From Planctomycetota bacterium (GTDB lineage Bacteria > Planctomycetota > Phycisphaerae > SM23-33), in contig JAAAOJ010000021.1 in the NCBI GenBank assembly GCA_009908915.1, forward strand, positions 111,601 through 175,600: a stretch of DNA of 64,000 nt. The letters are read 5' to 3'. The number at the start of each line of letters is the position of its first letter. Within the stretch, counting starts at the first letter, position 1. Positions 1-9,144 of the stretch are shown piece after piece. The translations under genes and the position numbers were made by a program. The notes under the pieces are model-generated. The model was not told where the DNA came from and did no database searches. It saw nothing but the letters and a program-made list of their open reading frames with translations.

Positions 1-808
1 GCTTGCTCTCCTCGTCCTCGGCGTGGATGACGATCGGCTTGGAGAGGGTATCTTTCTCCTCGTTGAGATGCTTGACGAAGGCCTCGAGACCCTTCTTGTA
101 CTGGAAGGAGTGCTCCTTGTCGGCCCGTTCGTCGCGGATCTTGATCAGCAGGCCCTCGTTGAGATAGGCCAGCTCCCTCAGGCGCGTGGCCAGCACCTCA
201 TAGCGGAACGCCGTGTCGGGGAAGATATCGCTGTCGGGCTTGAACGTGACAATCGTGCCGCACTTCTTGCGCTTGCCGACCTTCTTGAGTTCCGAGGTCT
301 TCTTGCCGCGCTGGAAGGTCATCTGGTACACCTCGCCCTCGCGACAGACTTCGGCATCCAGCCATTCGCTCAGGGCGTTGACGACCGATGCACCCACGCC
401 GTGCAGCCCGCCTGAGACTTTGTAGGCCCCATGGTCGAACTTGCCGCCCGCGTGAAGGTGACAAAAGACCACTTCCAGCGTCGAGACTTTCTCTGTCGGG
501 TGCGGCCCAACCGGGATGCCGATGCCGTTGTCGCTGATGGTCACCGATTCGTCGGGATGTATGACGACGCTGACCTGGTCGCAACGACCGGCCATGGCCT
601 CGTCGATCGCGTTGTCGACGATCTCCCAGACCAGGTGGTGCAGGCCGCGAGTCGTCGTGTCACCGATGTACATACCGGGCCGTTTGCGGACGGCTTCCAG
701 GCCCTTAAGGACCTTGATCTGGTCCTCTTTGTACTCCTCCGACTGCGTCACCTTGCGCTGCGCTTCGATAATCGGGTCGACGGAATTATCGGCCGTGTCG
801 TTGGCCAC
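1..808 (-). CDS. gyrB: DNA gyrase subunit B, N-terminal part (runs off the window)
   Basis: ATPase subunit of DNA gyrase, which powers negative supercoiling. The first 269 residues are visible and the gene continues beyond base 1. The GHKL ATPase motifs are clear: EIVDNAIDEA near residues 62-71, DNGIGIP at 93-99 and GGLHGVGASVVN at 133-144; KRPGMYIG is at 42-49. I chose the GTG at 808 because GAGGACAGAACA sits directly upstream as ribosome binding site and no ATG precedes the conserved start. ParE is the alternative, but the overall N-terminal pattern fits GyrB. Confidence 0.93.
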   Translation of the reverse strand, partial: MANDTADNSVDPIIEAQRKVTQSEEYKEDQIKVLKGLEAVRKRPGMYIGDTTTRGLHHLVWEIVDNAIDEAMAGRCDQVSVVIHPDESVTISDNGIGIPVGPHPTEKVSTLEVVFCHLHAGGKFDHGAYKVSGGLHGVGASVVNALSEWLDAEVCREGEVYQMTFQRGKKTSELKKVGKRKKCGTIVTFKPDSDIFPDTAFRYEVLATRLRELAYLNEGLLIKIRDERADKEHSFQYKKGLEAFVKHLNEEKDTLSKPIVIHAEDEESK

Positions 809-854
809 TGTTCTGTCCTCTCAATCTGCGTGTCGCCAGTGTGCGAAACGTCCA

Positions 855-930
855 CTTAACAGCCCGTCTAGAAATGGATCACGTCGCGAAGTCGAGGCAT
901 TGTCTATCTATACGGAAACGGGCTGTTAAG
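855..930. repeat. 76-bp inverted-repeat element, copy A
   Basis: Perfect 13-bp terminal inverted repeats, CTTAACAGCCCGT at 855-867 and its complement at 918-930, enclose about 50 bp. The inner stretch 870-898 matches 27943-27971 at 27 of 29 positions. It lies just upstream of gyrB, in a 328-bp gap (809-1136) that also holds the hairpin at 930-946 and a 12-bp palindrome (AATGACGTCATT, 954-965). A small non-coding mobile or REP-like element is inferred. Confidence 0.75.
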
Positions 931-946
931 CCCCGAAAAACGGGGC
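930..946. terminator. GC hairpin with A5/T5 loop, possible terminator
   Basis: GCCCCG and CGGGGC flank AAAAA. It lies downstream of acyP on the minus strand, where it is followed only by TTAAC, so the U-tract is poor. It may belong to the adjoining repeat instead. Confidence 0.35.
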
Positions 947-1136
947 CAAACTAAATGACGTCATTATCGCAGGCCGGTCCACGAGACGCCAGCTTTCTTT
1001 CGGCGTCCCGGAGGCACAATCCGGGGATATGAGACAACAGATGACGCAGATCAGGCGAATGACTCGGATGGTCTGGGCACATGGAGTTGCTTCGCGGCAT
1101 GCGCTGAATTGGCGAGATTCGCGTTCCTTTCCCGCG

Positions 1137-1409
1137 TCAGTGCTTCACACCGAAGCCGCTGTAGTTGCCGCTCGCCGGCGCGGTCTGCCGACTGACCCCG
1201 CGGATGTGCCCGCTCATGCGGTCGCGAACGTCGTTGACGAAGGCGTCGATTTCCTTCCTCTCGCCCTCGGCTACCAGTTCCACCCGCCCGTCGGGCAGGT
1301 TCTTGACGTAGCCTGTCACGTCATAATCGTTCGCCGTCCGCGTCGTCGCGTACCGAAAGCCCACGCCCTGCACGTTGCCTTTGAAATGCACAATGCGTTG
1401 CTCTGCCAT
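1137..1409 (-). CDS. acyP: acylphosphatase
   Basis: Small cytoplasmic enzyme (90 residues, the usual family length) that hydrolyses acyl phosphates. The signature VQGVGFR is at residues 13-19 with catalytic Arg19, and GYVKNLPDG at 33-41 supplies catalytic Asn37. The family's usual C-terminal aromatic pattern (here YSGFGVKH) is present. It is divergent from the galU-type gene, 67 bp apart. No strong ribosome binding site is seen before the ATG at 1409. Confidence 0.93.
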   Translation of the reverse strand: MAEQRIVHFKGNVQGVGFRYATTRTANDYDVTGYVKNLPDGRVELVAEGERKEIDAFVNDVRDRMSGHIRGVSRQTAPASGNYSGFGVKH

Positions 1410-1476
1410 GGTGGGTGTATTCTAACGCCGCGGTGAGCAATTGTCATCTTCGTCGCCGCGCGGTACGCTGCCCGGT

Positions 1477-2334
1477 ATGACACTCGACACTGCACTGCGA
1501 GCGGTCATCCCCGTCGCCGGCCTGGGCACCCGCATGATGCCCTGGACGGCCGCCGCCCCCAAGGCGCTGCTGCCGCTGGTCGACCCCCACCGCCGTATCC
1601 GGCCGGTGATCCACTGGATCCTCGCCGACGCGAAGGCCGCCGGTGTCGATGCCGCCGCCCTGGTAATCTCGCCCGACCAGCAGCCGCTCCTGCGGACGTA
1701 CCTCGACGCCCTCGACGCCGAACAGCGCGACGAAGTGCCGTCCCGCATCGAGATGATCATTCAGGATCGGCCGGCCGGCTTTGGCGAGGCGGTCCTGCGG
1801 ACGCAGGAATTCGTGGGCGCTGCGGCGGTGATGGTCATGCTGGGCGACCACGTCCATATGGCCGATCTCGGCTGTCCGCCACCCGCAGCCCAGGTGGCCC
1901 GGGCGTGGCGGGACCACCGCGGCACGGCCATGATCGGCGTGCAGGTGGTGGACGCCGACGAGCTGCCGCGGGTGGGCACGTGTCGCGGCGAACCGACCGA
2001 CGAGCCCGGCCTGTACGTCTGCTCGGTCTTCGTTGAGAAACCCCCGGCCGAGGTCGCCCGTGGCGAGCTTCGCACGCCCGGCCTGGCAAACGGCACGTAC
2101 CTGGCGCACAACGGCATCTATATTTTCTCAGCGGCGATCTACGACTGCCTGGGCGAGTTGGCCGCCGGGGCCAACGACGGCGAGGTCGAACTCGCGGCCG
2201 CCCAGGCGCTGCTGCTGAATCGCTGCCGCGGCGACTATCGGCTGTTTCATCCGGACGGCCGCGCCTGCGACGTCGGGACGCCCGGCGGCTACGCGGCCAC
2301 ATTCGAAGCCTTCGCCGCACACGGCGACAGATAG
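1477..2334 (+). CDS. galU: UTP-glucose-1-phosphate uridylyltransferase family protein
   Basis: Nucleotidyltransferase expected to make UDP-glucose from UTP and glucose-1-phosphate, a precursor for surface polysaccharides. The 285-residue protein has the nucleotide-binding signature IPVAGLGTRMMPWTAAAPK around residues 11-29 and a later FVEKPP motif. The open frame extends 12 codons upstream to a TTG at 1441, but I chose the ATG at 1477 because it gives the normal GalU N-terminus. No clear ribosome binding site precedes either start. A closely related sugar-phosphate nucleotidyltransferase is possible; the exopolysaccharide cluster 1 kb away fits either. Confidence 0.82.
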   Translation: MTLDTALRAVIPVAGLGTRMMPWTAAAPKALLPLVDPHRRIRPVIHWILADAKAAGVDAAALVISPDQQPLLRTYLDALDAEQRDEVPSRIEMIIQDRPAGFGEAVLRTQEFVGAAAVMVMLGDHVHMADLGCPPPAAQVARAWRDHRGTAMIGVQVVDADELPRVGTCRGEPTDEPGLYVCSVFVEKPPAEVARGELRTPGLANGTYLAHNGIYIFSAAIYDCLGELAAGANDGEVELAAAQALLLNRCRGDYRLFHPDGRACDVGTPGGYAATFEAFAAHGDR

Positions 2335-2342
2335 ACCCCCCG

Positions 2343-2371
2343 TTGGCAGGGCCCGCCCGAGCGGTTATAGT
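2343..2371 (+). promoter_or_regulatory. sigma70-type promoter of ilvE
   Basis: TTGGCA (2343-2348) and TATAGT (2366-2371) are separated by 17 bp, about 36 bp before the ilvE start codon. Confidence 0.65.
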
Positions 2372-2407
2372 AGCCATCCCGTCCCCGTAAGAGACGTTGG
2401 AGTGTGC

Positions 2408-3283
2408 ATGAAGATCTGGATGAACGGAAACCTGGTAGACCAAAGTGACGCTAAGGTCAGCGTCTTTGACCACGGCGTGCTGTACGGCGATGGCGTCTTC
2501 GAAGGCATCCGCGTGTACGGCGGACGCATTTTCCAATGCACGGCCCACCTCGACCGGCTGTTCGAATCCGCCTCGTTGATTCGCCTGGAGATCGCTTACT
2601 CCGCCGAGCAACTCGAAGAGGCGATGGTGGACTGCGTCGAGGCCAACAGCCTGGAGAGCGGCTACATTCGCCTGGTCGTAACGCGCGGGCCGGGCACGCT
2701 GGGCCTGGACCCCTTCAAGTGTCCCCAGCCGAATGTCTTCATCATTGCCGATCAACTGAAGATGTACGACGAGGAAATGTACCAAAACGGGATGGCCATC
2801 ATCCTGGCCGACACCGTACGCGTCTCGCCGAGTATGATCCCCTCGAAGGTCAAGAGCCTCAACTACCTCAACAATATTCTCGCCAAAATCGAGGCAGTCG
2901 ACGCCGGCGTATCCGAAGCGATGATGCTCAACGCCGCAGGCCAGGTCTCCGAGTGTACGGGCGACAACATCTTCCTCGTGCGGGATGGCAAGGTCATCAC
3001 TCCGCCGCTGGCAGCAAGCGTCCTGCCGGGCATTACGCGCAACGTCGTGATGCACCTTGCCCAGCGGCTGGGCTACGAGGTCCGCCAGGAGGCCTTTGGT
3101 ATCGATACGGTCTATGCCGCCGACGAGTGCTTTCTGACCGGTACGGGTGCGGAGGTTATCGCTGTCACCTCCGTCGACGGCAACGTGATGGGCGACGGAA
3201 ACGTCGGCCCGGTGACACAGACACTGCTGCACGCTTTCCGGGCGTTGACCGAGACCGACGAGCAGATTCCCTACGACTCCTGA
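2408..3283 (+). CDS. ilvE: branched-chain-amino-acid aminotransferase (class IV)
   Basis: PLP enzyme that interconverts branched-chain amino acids and their 2-keto acids using glutamate/2-oxoglutarate. The 291 residues match the family length. The PLP lysine is expected in KSLNYLNN (Lys149), and ECTGDNIF (182-189) is the cofactor-binding loop; FDHGVLYGDGVFEGIR (20-35) is the class IV N-terminal signature. ATG 2408 is chosen over GTG 2402 because GGAG lies 5 nt upstream. It ends 3 bp from the convergent DUF4159 gene. D-amino-acid transaminase is a weaker alternative. Confidence 0.88.
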   Translation: MKIWMNGNLVDQSDAKVSVFDHGVLYGDGVFEGIRVYGGRIFQCTAHLDRLFESASLIRLEIAYSAEQLEEAMVDCVEANSLESGYIRLVVTRGPGTLGLDPFKCPQPNVFIIADQLKMYDEEMYQNGMAIILADTVRVSPSMIPSKVKSLNYLNNILAKIEAVDAGVSEAMMLNAAGQVSECTGDNIFLVRDGKVITPPLAASVLPGITRNVVMHLAQRLGYEVRQEAFGIDTVYAADECFLTGTGAEVIAVTSVDGNVMGDGNVGPVTQTLLHAFRALTETDEQIPYDS

Positions 3284-3286
3284 TGG

Positions 3287-5551
3287 TCAGTCGGCCAGGG
3301 CGTTGTGGCGAGCAGCGTAAGCGTAGAGAATCACGTTGAGCACGATCCGCCGCGCGTCGTCCGAGACATAGCCGTATGCGTCGTAAGGCGGGTCGCCCTC
3401 CGCCGGAGCCGACAGGGCCATCGGGCTCAGCACCGCGACGACCCGACCCTCTTTCTCCACGCCGAACAGGCGGGGTGCGCCGTCCGCGCGGCCAAGCTTC
3501 TGGCGAGCGTTGCGGCTGTAGGTCACGGTCGTGACGTCGCTGCCGATACCGCCGCCGAACCGGCCGGTCAGTAGCGGATGGTCGACCGTCAGCGGCTTGA
3601 CGCTGCTGGACCCGAAGATCAGTTCGACCTGCTCGAGCGCGTCCTCGTAGAAAGCCTCGTCGCCGTAGGCGGCATCGACCAGCAGCAGGCCGCCGGCGGC
3701 GTTGACGTAGTCGTCGATGTTCTCGCGGTGGACGGGCATGAGGCCGTCGAGCTTCGAGCCGGTCAACCAGAGCATCATCAGGTCCTTCGGGATGTCCTGG
3801 TTCGGGCGGACGTCGCGGCTGCGGACGCCCACGCTGATGGCGGCGGCAAGCGCGCGGGAGAGGGCCTCAGCGGCCCCGGCGCTGGCGTTCCAGTCACCAT
3901 CATGCATCAGTCGCCCGATATCGATGAACCGCTCGGGTTCGATGGCCGGGGCGCGCTGCAGCGTGGGATCAAACTTTCGACCATCGACCGCCCCGCCGGT
4001 GACAAATGTGACCACATTGGCGAGCAGTTCAAAGGCGTCGGCGGTCGTTTCGTCGTAGCCGCGCTGCCAGTCCATGGTCACGCGACCCGGCAGGAGGAAC
4101 ACCCGTCGCCGCGCGCGGCTGGCGATGGCCGTGATGGCCAGGCCCTGGATATCGTTCGACACGCGAAGCAGCGGATGGTCGTCGGGCAGCGCCGCCGACC
4201 CGTAGCCGTCCATCAGGGCGCGGAACCATTCGTCGGCTGTCCGCGCGAAGACCGGGTCTTCGCCGGCCGGGCCAATCAGCACGGTCCCGCCGGCCTGTAG
4301 GTAACGGGCGATCGTCTCGCGCGCCGAGGCGGGGAGTGAAAATGCGCCTCTCCCGGTCAGGACCAGGATCGGCGCCTGCCGAAGCAGCTGCAACGGCGCG
4401 TCGGCGGGCACGTCGCGCCAACCGGCGTCGATACCCAGTTCACGTTGCACCCACGCCGTCGCCCGGGCCATATCGGTCGACGCAGAGGCCGGACGATGTG
4501 CCCCGACGAGGACACGATTCACCAGCAGGGGTCGACGCGCCTCGGCCAACGCCAGAGCGGCCCAGGCCGTGGCGACCACATCACTCTCGGCCAGCGGCTG
4601 GCCGTTGAAATGCCCGTCGCGCTGCTGGGCGGAGAGCAGTCGGCGGGCGAGTTCGTTGTCCAGCGTGCGGCCAGCCAGCACGAGCGGTGAGAATGTCTGC
4701 GGCGAGCGGATAAGGAAGTAGCGGTACGCGAAGTCAGGCCGATCGCCCCACGGCCAGACGGGCACGCGGTTGACGTTGTAATGCGTCGCCAGCCAGCTCA
4801 GGGCTCGGCGCTGCGTCGTTTCGATCTGGGCCGTGCCGTCGCGCCGAATCGCGCCGGCGGCCGCCGCGGCGGCCGCCGTCGCCGAGCCGTGGCTCATTCC
4901 GCGAACGCGCACGGGTTCGGCACCGGGCGGATAGTGGCCGAACCCACCATCGTCGTTGGCGGTGGCGGTGAGGAAGGTCGCCGCTCGCCGCCAGTGCTCC
5001 GGCGGAATCGTCATGCTCGCCTGCTTGGCGTCGGAGAGGGCAAGAATCGCCAGGGACGTGCTGAAGGTGTTAGACGGCCCGGCGTCGCGGCGTTCGGCCC
5101 AGCCGCCATCGCCCCGCTGGCCGGCCATCAGCCAGTGGATGTCGGCGTCGAGTTGGGTTCGGGCGTCGCGCCCAATCGCTGCGCTGAACAGCGCCCGCAG
5201 GGCACGCGCGTTGGTCTGCCCCGGGTCAAGTGCATTGAGGTACGTACGCGCGTTGTCAACGTTCGGCTGGCCCGCCTCTTCGCCGGCGGCCAGCAAGGCC
5301 CAGGCTGCCAGTGCGGTTCGGCCTCCGTCGGCATAGCGGCGGTGATGTCCGGGCCAGCTCCCGTCCTCGGCCTGTTGGTTCTTCAGCCAGTCGACCGCCC
5401 GATTGAGTGCGGAGTCGACCTGTCGGTCGCTCGGCGGCACAGTGACCTTCAACCCGGCGGTGGCGGTCGCTGCCACCGCGCAGAGCAGGCATGCACCGGC
5501 CAGCAGTCGGAATGCAGGGCGTGACGTGGATGTCGTAACAACGCGACTCAA
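3287..5551 (-). CDS. secreted terpene-cyclase-like repeat / DUF4159 protein
   Basis: 754 residues. A hydrophobic signal segment (about 13-33) predicts export. Residues about 43-340 carry alpha-toroid repeats of the prenyltransferase/squalene-oxidase type (motifs such as WLKNQQAEDGSWPG and QRGDGGW). Two DUF4159-like regions follow, about 365-525 and 590-745, with glutamine-amidotransferase-like beta-alpha patterns (LQAGGTVLIGPAG, AAGGLLLVDAAYGDEAF). No catalytic residues can be assigned, so this may be a structural or carbohydrate/lipid-binding protein. It follows the truncated paralogue by 1 bp and is probably the last gene of the exopolysaccharide block. The family is common in planctomycetes and has no established function. 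Confidence 0.75.
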   Translation of the reverse strand: MSRVVTTSTSRPAFRLLAGACLLCAVAATATAGLKVTVPPSDRQVDSALNRAVDWLKNQQAEDGSWPGHHRRYADGGRTALAAWALLAAGEEAGQPNVDNARTYLNALDPGQTNARALRALFSAAIGRDARTQLDADIHWLMAGQRGDGGWAERRDAGPSNTFSTSLAILALSDAKQASMTIPPEHWRRAATFLTATANDDGGFGHYPPGAEPVRVRGMSHGSATAAAAAAAGAIRRDGTAQIETTQRRALSWLATHYNVNRVPVWPWGDRPDFAYRYFLIRSPQTFSPLVLAGRTLDNELARRLLSAQQRDGHFNGQPLAESDVVATAWAALALAEARRPLLVNRVLVGAHRPASASTDMARATAWVQRELGIDAGWRDVPADAPLQLLRQAPILVLTGRGAFSLPASARETIARYLQAGGTVLIGPAGEDPVFARTADEWFRALMDGYGSAALPDDHPLLRVSNDIQGLAITAIASRARRRVFLLPGRVTMDWQRGYDETTADAFELLANVVTFVTGGAVDGRKFDPTLQRAPAIEPERFIDIGRLMHDGDWNASAGAAEALSRALAAAISVGVRSRDVRPNQDIPKDLMMLWLTGSKLDGLMPVHRENIDDYVNAAGGLLLVDAAYGDEAFYEDALEQVELIFGSSSVKPLTVDHPLLTGRFGGGIGSDVTTVTYSRNARQKLGRADGAPRLFGVEKEGRVVAVLSPMALSAPAEGDPPYDAYGYVSDDARRIVLNVILYAYAARHNALAD

Positions 5552-5552
5552 A

Positions 5553-6824
5553 TCAGTAGTTGATCAGGTAGAGGAACATCGCCAGGGCCAGTCGTTTGCC
5601 ATCGGCGTCCGCGTAGCCCACGCAGGAGTACGGGTGGTCGCCTTCCAGGCTGCAGCTCCAGTCATACTGGCTGTAAAGGATAACCGTCCGGCCGTCGATT
5701 GTCACGCTCTCCAGCGGCGGCCGGGACGTGCCCCGTGCGGTGATGCGTTTGGCCATCGCTGGCCTGCACCGCAGCTCGCCGAGGTCGATGCCGGTTTCGC
5801 CTCGGTCGATCGGATGATCGGCGGGTAGGATTGTCAGCGATTCGTCCGGGAACAACTGCGTCGCCATCTGACGGAAGGCGGTGTCGAAGGGCTTTCGCCC
5901 GCAGCAGGCGTCGGCGAGCAGGACGCCGCCGCGCTGGAGATAGCGGCGCATGGCGGCGATGTCATCGTCGTCACATTCGAAACCGCTATGGCCCTGCATG
6001 AAGACGATGGGGTACTCGTAGAGGCTGTTGTCCGTGGGGCGGATGTGGCGACTGCGGGCGACGACGTCGACCTTCGCGCGGTCGCGCAGCTGGTCGCGGC
6101 CGGTGGCGTAGGCGGCAATGTTCGTGCCGAGTTGAAAGGCCAGCTCGCTGTGGACCGGGATGTCCTGCAGTTCCCACAGGCAGCTCAGCGCCCGCGGCGA
6201 GAAGAACGCGCCCATTCGGCAGCCGATCTGGACGGCCTGGAGGTCATAGGTCGTATCGAGGTCATAGACGCTGCTGAAGACAGGGTGGTCGCCGCGCAGT
6301 GCTGCCAGCGGATAGTCCGGCCAGAGTTGGGCGGCCAGTTTGCGGAAGCCGGCCTTGAAGTCATCTGAGCCGCAGCATGCCTCCAACAGCAGCGTCCCGC
6401 CCGCGCGATCGACGTAGGCCTGCAGCTTTGCTTTCTGCGCGTCGGTGAAGGTGGGAAACTTGTGACCGGCGATGAAGAGGATGGGACTCTGGCGAAGCTG
6501 TTCCAGCGACAGGTCGAGCGAAGCCGACTGCCAGGTTGTCCGCTTGCCGAGCGTCTCGCCGATGAACGCGGTGAGGTGCTCGAAGTCGTTGATGTTGCGG
6601 TTCCAGTCGGCCGAATGCTGGAGCTTCTGGATGAGCACCGGCCGGTTGCCCTTGGCCAGGAACAGCAGGCAGAAGGCGGTCGTGCTGCCGTAACTCTTCT
6701 CGCCGCGGCGACGATAGGCCCAGCCGCCGTCGGTGTTCTGCGAGGCGACGAAGTGGCGGTTGGTGAGGGTCCAGACGGCACGGGGGACAGGGACCCGAAC
6801 CACAAGTGCCGAAATACGCGTCAT
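5553..6824 (-). CDS. DUF4159 protein lacking the usual N-terminal repeat domain
   Basis: 423 residues without a signal peptide. It begins in the last toroid repeat (FVASQNTDGGW near residue 26) and then has two DUF4159-like domains: about 100-255 (GGTLLLEACCGSDDFKAGFR) and about 265-423 (GGVLLADACCGRKPFDTAFR). Compared with the 751- and 754-residue relatives in this window it lacks about 300 N-terminal residues and the export signal. The upstream gene ends 23 bp away, so no lost N-terminus is hidden there. It could be a remnant or a real short form; the frame is clean and the C-terminal half looks intact. Confidence 0.6.
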   Translation of the reverse strand: MTRISALVVRVPVPRAVWTLTNRHFVASQNTDGGWAYRRRGEKSYGSTTAFCLLFLAKGNRPVLIQKLQHSADWNRNINDFEHLTAFIGETLGKRTTWQSASLDLSLEQLRQSPILFIAGHKFPTFTDAQKAKLQAYVDRAGGTLLLEACCGSDDFKAGFRKLAAQLWPDYPLAALRGDHPVFSSVYDLDTTYDLQAVQIGCRMGAFFSPRALSCLWELQDIPVHSELAFQLGTNIAAYATGRDQLRDRAKVDVVARSRHIRPTDNSLYEYPIVFMQGHSGFECDDDDIAAMRRYLQRGGVLLADACCGRKPFDTAFRQMATQLFPDESLTILPADHPIDRGETGIDLGELRCRPAMAKRITARGTSRPPLESVTIDGRTVILYSQYDWSCSLEGDHPYSCVGYADADGKRLALAMFLYLINY

Positions 6825-6848
6825 AACAGTCCGTTCAAAAACGGCTGC
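6825..6848. repeat. short copy of the AACAG-CCGT inverted-repeat family
   Basis: AACAGTCCGTT, 4 bp, then AACGGCTGCT. It fills the whole spacer between the Wzc-like gene and the truncated DUF4159 gene. Its left arm matches the ends of the elements at 855 and 27805. Confidence 0.4.
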
Positions 6849-9127
6849 TAGCCGTCGTCGACCTCCTCGGCAAGGTCGGACAGGTCGGTGGCGGCATTGC
6901 CCTCAGAGGCGCCCTCGGCGTCGCGGGCACCGACAGCCGCCAGTTGGGGCGACTCGCGGTACTCGTAGAACGTTTCGTAGTTCTTGCGAAGGTATCCGCC
7001 GGCGGTCACGCGGACACCGTTGAGCACCACCCCGAAGATGTGCGAACCGAGCTTATTGAGCATGTCCCGCGTGCGTTGGACAATGCCGTAGGTGCTGACG
7101 CCGGCCCGAACGGCCAGCACCGTGCCGTCGACGATCGTGCTGAGGACCGCGGCATCAGAGACGACCAGGCAGGGCGCGCCGTCGAAGATAATCTGGTCGA
7201 ACTCGCCCTGGAACTCGGTGAGGAGCTGTCGCATCTTCTCCGAGCCGAGCAATTCGGCCGGGTTCGGCGGGATCGGCCCGGCGGCCATCACGTAGATGTT
7301 CGGCTCGATTTCGTAGGTCAGTTCACGCCAGTTGGCCTGCTCGGACAGGCAGCTGCTCAGGCCGCCGTCCGGGCACATCGGGAAGAGCTTGCGGACGATG
7401 GGCTGGCGGAAGTTGGCGTCGATGACCAGCACGCTGCGGCCGCCGTTGGCAATGGCGTGACCGAGGTTCAGGCTCACGGAGGTCCGGCCGTCCTCGGGCA
7501 TGGGGCTGGTGACCAGGATGCTGCGTCGCTGATCGGCGGGCCCGGAGAACATGAGGGTCGTGCGGACCTGGCGGAAGGCTTCGCTGACGATGGTATCCGG
7601 GGTGGTCATGAAGGCCAGTCGCAGATCGGGAATGTCCTCTTCGACATCGTCGAGGTGCGGAATCATGCCCAGCATGGGCAGTTCGACCTTACGGGCAACG
7701 TCCGACGGTGCCTTGATGGACGTGTCGGTCAGTTCCAGCAGGAAGGTAATACCCAGGCCGACGACCAGTCCGAGGAAGACACCGACGGGAACCATGACGG
7801 TATATGTCGGGAAGTCGATCTCGCGCGGCTTGGGGGCGCGTCGGTGGAGCATGAGAGGTTGCTTGCTCTGCATGACGAGTCGCAGGTCGAGAATCTTGCT
7901 GTCAAGATTCTGGAGCGTCAGTTCGGCCTTCTCGACGGCTCGCTCGGCGGCCTCGAGACGAGCCACCATTTCCTCGCGAGCCTTGAGCTGGTCTTGAACT
8001 TCCTTGAGTTTCTTCTTCACTTCGAGGTATTGCTGCTGCAGGGCGGCGACAGCCGACTGGCGCATTTCCTTCAGTTCGGTAATCGACCGGCGAATGACGT
8101 CTTCCCGCTTGGCTTCCAGCATCGACCGGGCTTTGTCCAGCCGCGATCTGATATTGCGGTAGGTCCGGTGGCCGGGCGGGAACCGATTTTCCACATGTGC
8201 CATTTCCTGTTCGAGCTGAATCACGTTCTGCTGCAGCGTGATATAGCCGCGGTCCATGTCGAGTTTATAGCGAACCTCGGGCATGTCGGCGAGTTCTTCT
8301 TCGGTTCGGCCGGTGACGGCGTTGAGAGCATTGTAGGCTGCAATGTACTCGTTGCTGACTTCGGTAAGAGTCGAGACCAGGTTGGCCGCCTGGTATCGGA
8401 GCACTTCCATGGCCTCGACCGCTTCGCTGCCGATGCCGGATTTCTGAAGTCGCTCGATCACCGCCTGATTCTCATCGCGTTCGCGACGGAGGTCCTTGCG
8501 TTCCTCGGTCAGCTGATCGATCGTCGCCAGCAGCGACGCCCGGTGGGTGTCCTTAACATCGGAGACGGCGGCATTGGCAACGGCATTGGCGATTTCCGTG
8601 ATATCGCTCTGATTCGTCCCGCTCATCGATACCTGCAGGAGGTTGGTCTGTGGAATCGGAGAAACGGAAACTTCTTGGCGCAGCTTGGTGATGACATCCT
8701 GCTTCGCGTCCACCTGTTCCTGGAACCAGGCCGTACCGCGGATGTTCTCGGCGGCCCCCAACAGCACCTTTTCAGTGCGAATCGACTGAGCCGCGGAGTA
8801 CATGGTCCGTTCCATGATCTCCTTGCTCGATTGCTGCATGCCTCGCTCGTGCATGACCGAGGGCGTGGGGGGCTGAACTTCGATCAGTGCCTGAGCCTTG
8901 TAGATCGGCTTGGTCTGTCGCCAGACGATCGTGCCACCGATGGCGGCGCCCGTAAAGACGATCAGCGAGATGATAATCAGCCACATGCGTCGGCGCAGGA
9001 TGCGCATGATATCCGACGCCGTCAGGCCGCTCTGGCTACCGGTGGCCGTGCCGGCGGGCCGGCGACTGCTCATGCCTGCATATCGCAGGACCTGCGGGGC
9101 TTCTTCTCGTGTCGGTACTAACGTCAT
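6848..9127 (-). CDS. Wzc-like polysaccharide chain-length/tyrosine-kinase-type protein with altered P-loop
   Basis: 759-residue inner-membrane protein expected to control polymer length and export. Order: cytoplasmic N-terminus, membrane segment about 48-68, periplasmic Wzz-type region with a long coiled coil (about 195-410), second membrane segment about 442-466, then a CpsD/CapB-type ATPase domain (about 515-715). The Walker A position reads PEDGRTS (544-550), so Arg548 replaces the conserved lysine. Walker A' is VLVIDAN (566-572) and Walker B IIFDG (646-650). The C-terminal tyrosines are few (712, 717, 721, 723). Kinase activity is therefore doubtful although the architecture is standard. 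It starts 17 bp after the TPR gene; GGGAG supports the ATG at 9127. Confidence 0.82.
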   Translation of the reverse strand: MTLVPTREEAPQVLRYAGMSSRRPAGTATGSQSGLTASDIMRILRRRMWLIIISLIVFTGAAIGGTIVWRQTKPIYKAQALIEVQPPTPSVMHERGMQQSSKEIMERTMYSAAQSIRTEKVLLGAAENIRGTAWFQEQVDAKQDVITKLRQEVSVSPIPQTNLLQVSMSGTNQSDITEIANAVANAAVSDVKDTHRASLLATIDQLTEERKDLRRERDENQAVIERLQKSGIGSEAVEAMEVLRYQAANLVSTLTEVSNEYIAAYNALNAVTGRTEEELADMPEVRYKLDMDRGYITLQQNVIQLEQEMAHVENRFPPGHRTYRNIRSRLDKARSMLEAKREDVIRRSITELKEMRQSAVAALQQQYLEVKKKLKEVQDQLKAREEMVARLEAAERAVEKAELTLQNLDSKILDLRLVMQSKQPLMLHRRAPKPREIDFPTYTVMVPVGVFLGLVVGLGITFLLELTDTSIKAPSDVARKVELPMLGMIPHLDDVEEDIPDLRLAFMTTPDTIVSEAFRQVRTTLMFSGPADQRRSILVTSPMPEDGRTSVSLNLGHAIANGGRSVLVIDANFRQPIVRKLFPMCPDGGLSSCLSEQANWRELTYEIEPNIYVMAAGPIPPNPAELLGSEKMRQLLTEFQGEFDQIIFDGAPCLVVSDAAVLSTIVDGTVLAVRAGVSTYGIVQRTRDMLNKLGSHIFGVVLNGVRVTAGGYLRKNYETFYEYRESPQLAAVGARDAEGASEGNAATDLSDLAEEVDDG

Positions 9128-9144
9128 TGAACCACTCCCACGAG

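Noticed and set aside
6944..9121. 725-codon plus frame opposite the Wzc-like gene
   Set aside because: Shadow frame; the minus strand has Wzz and ATPase features.
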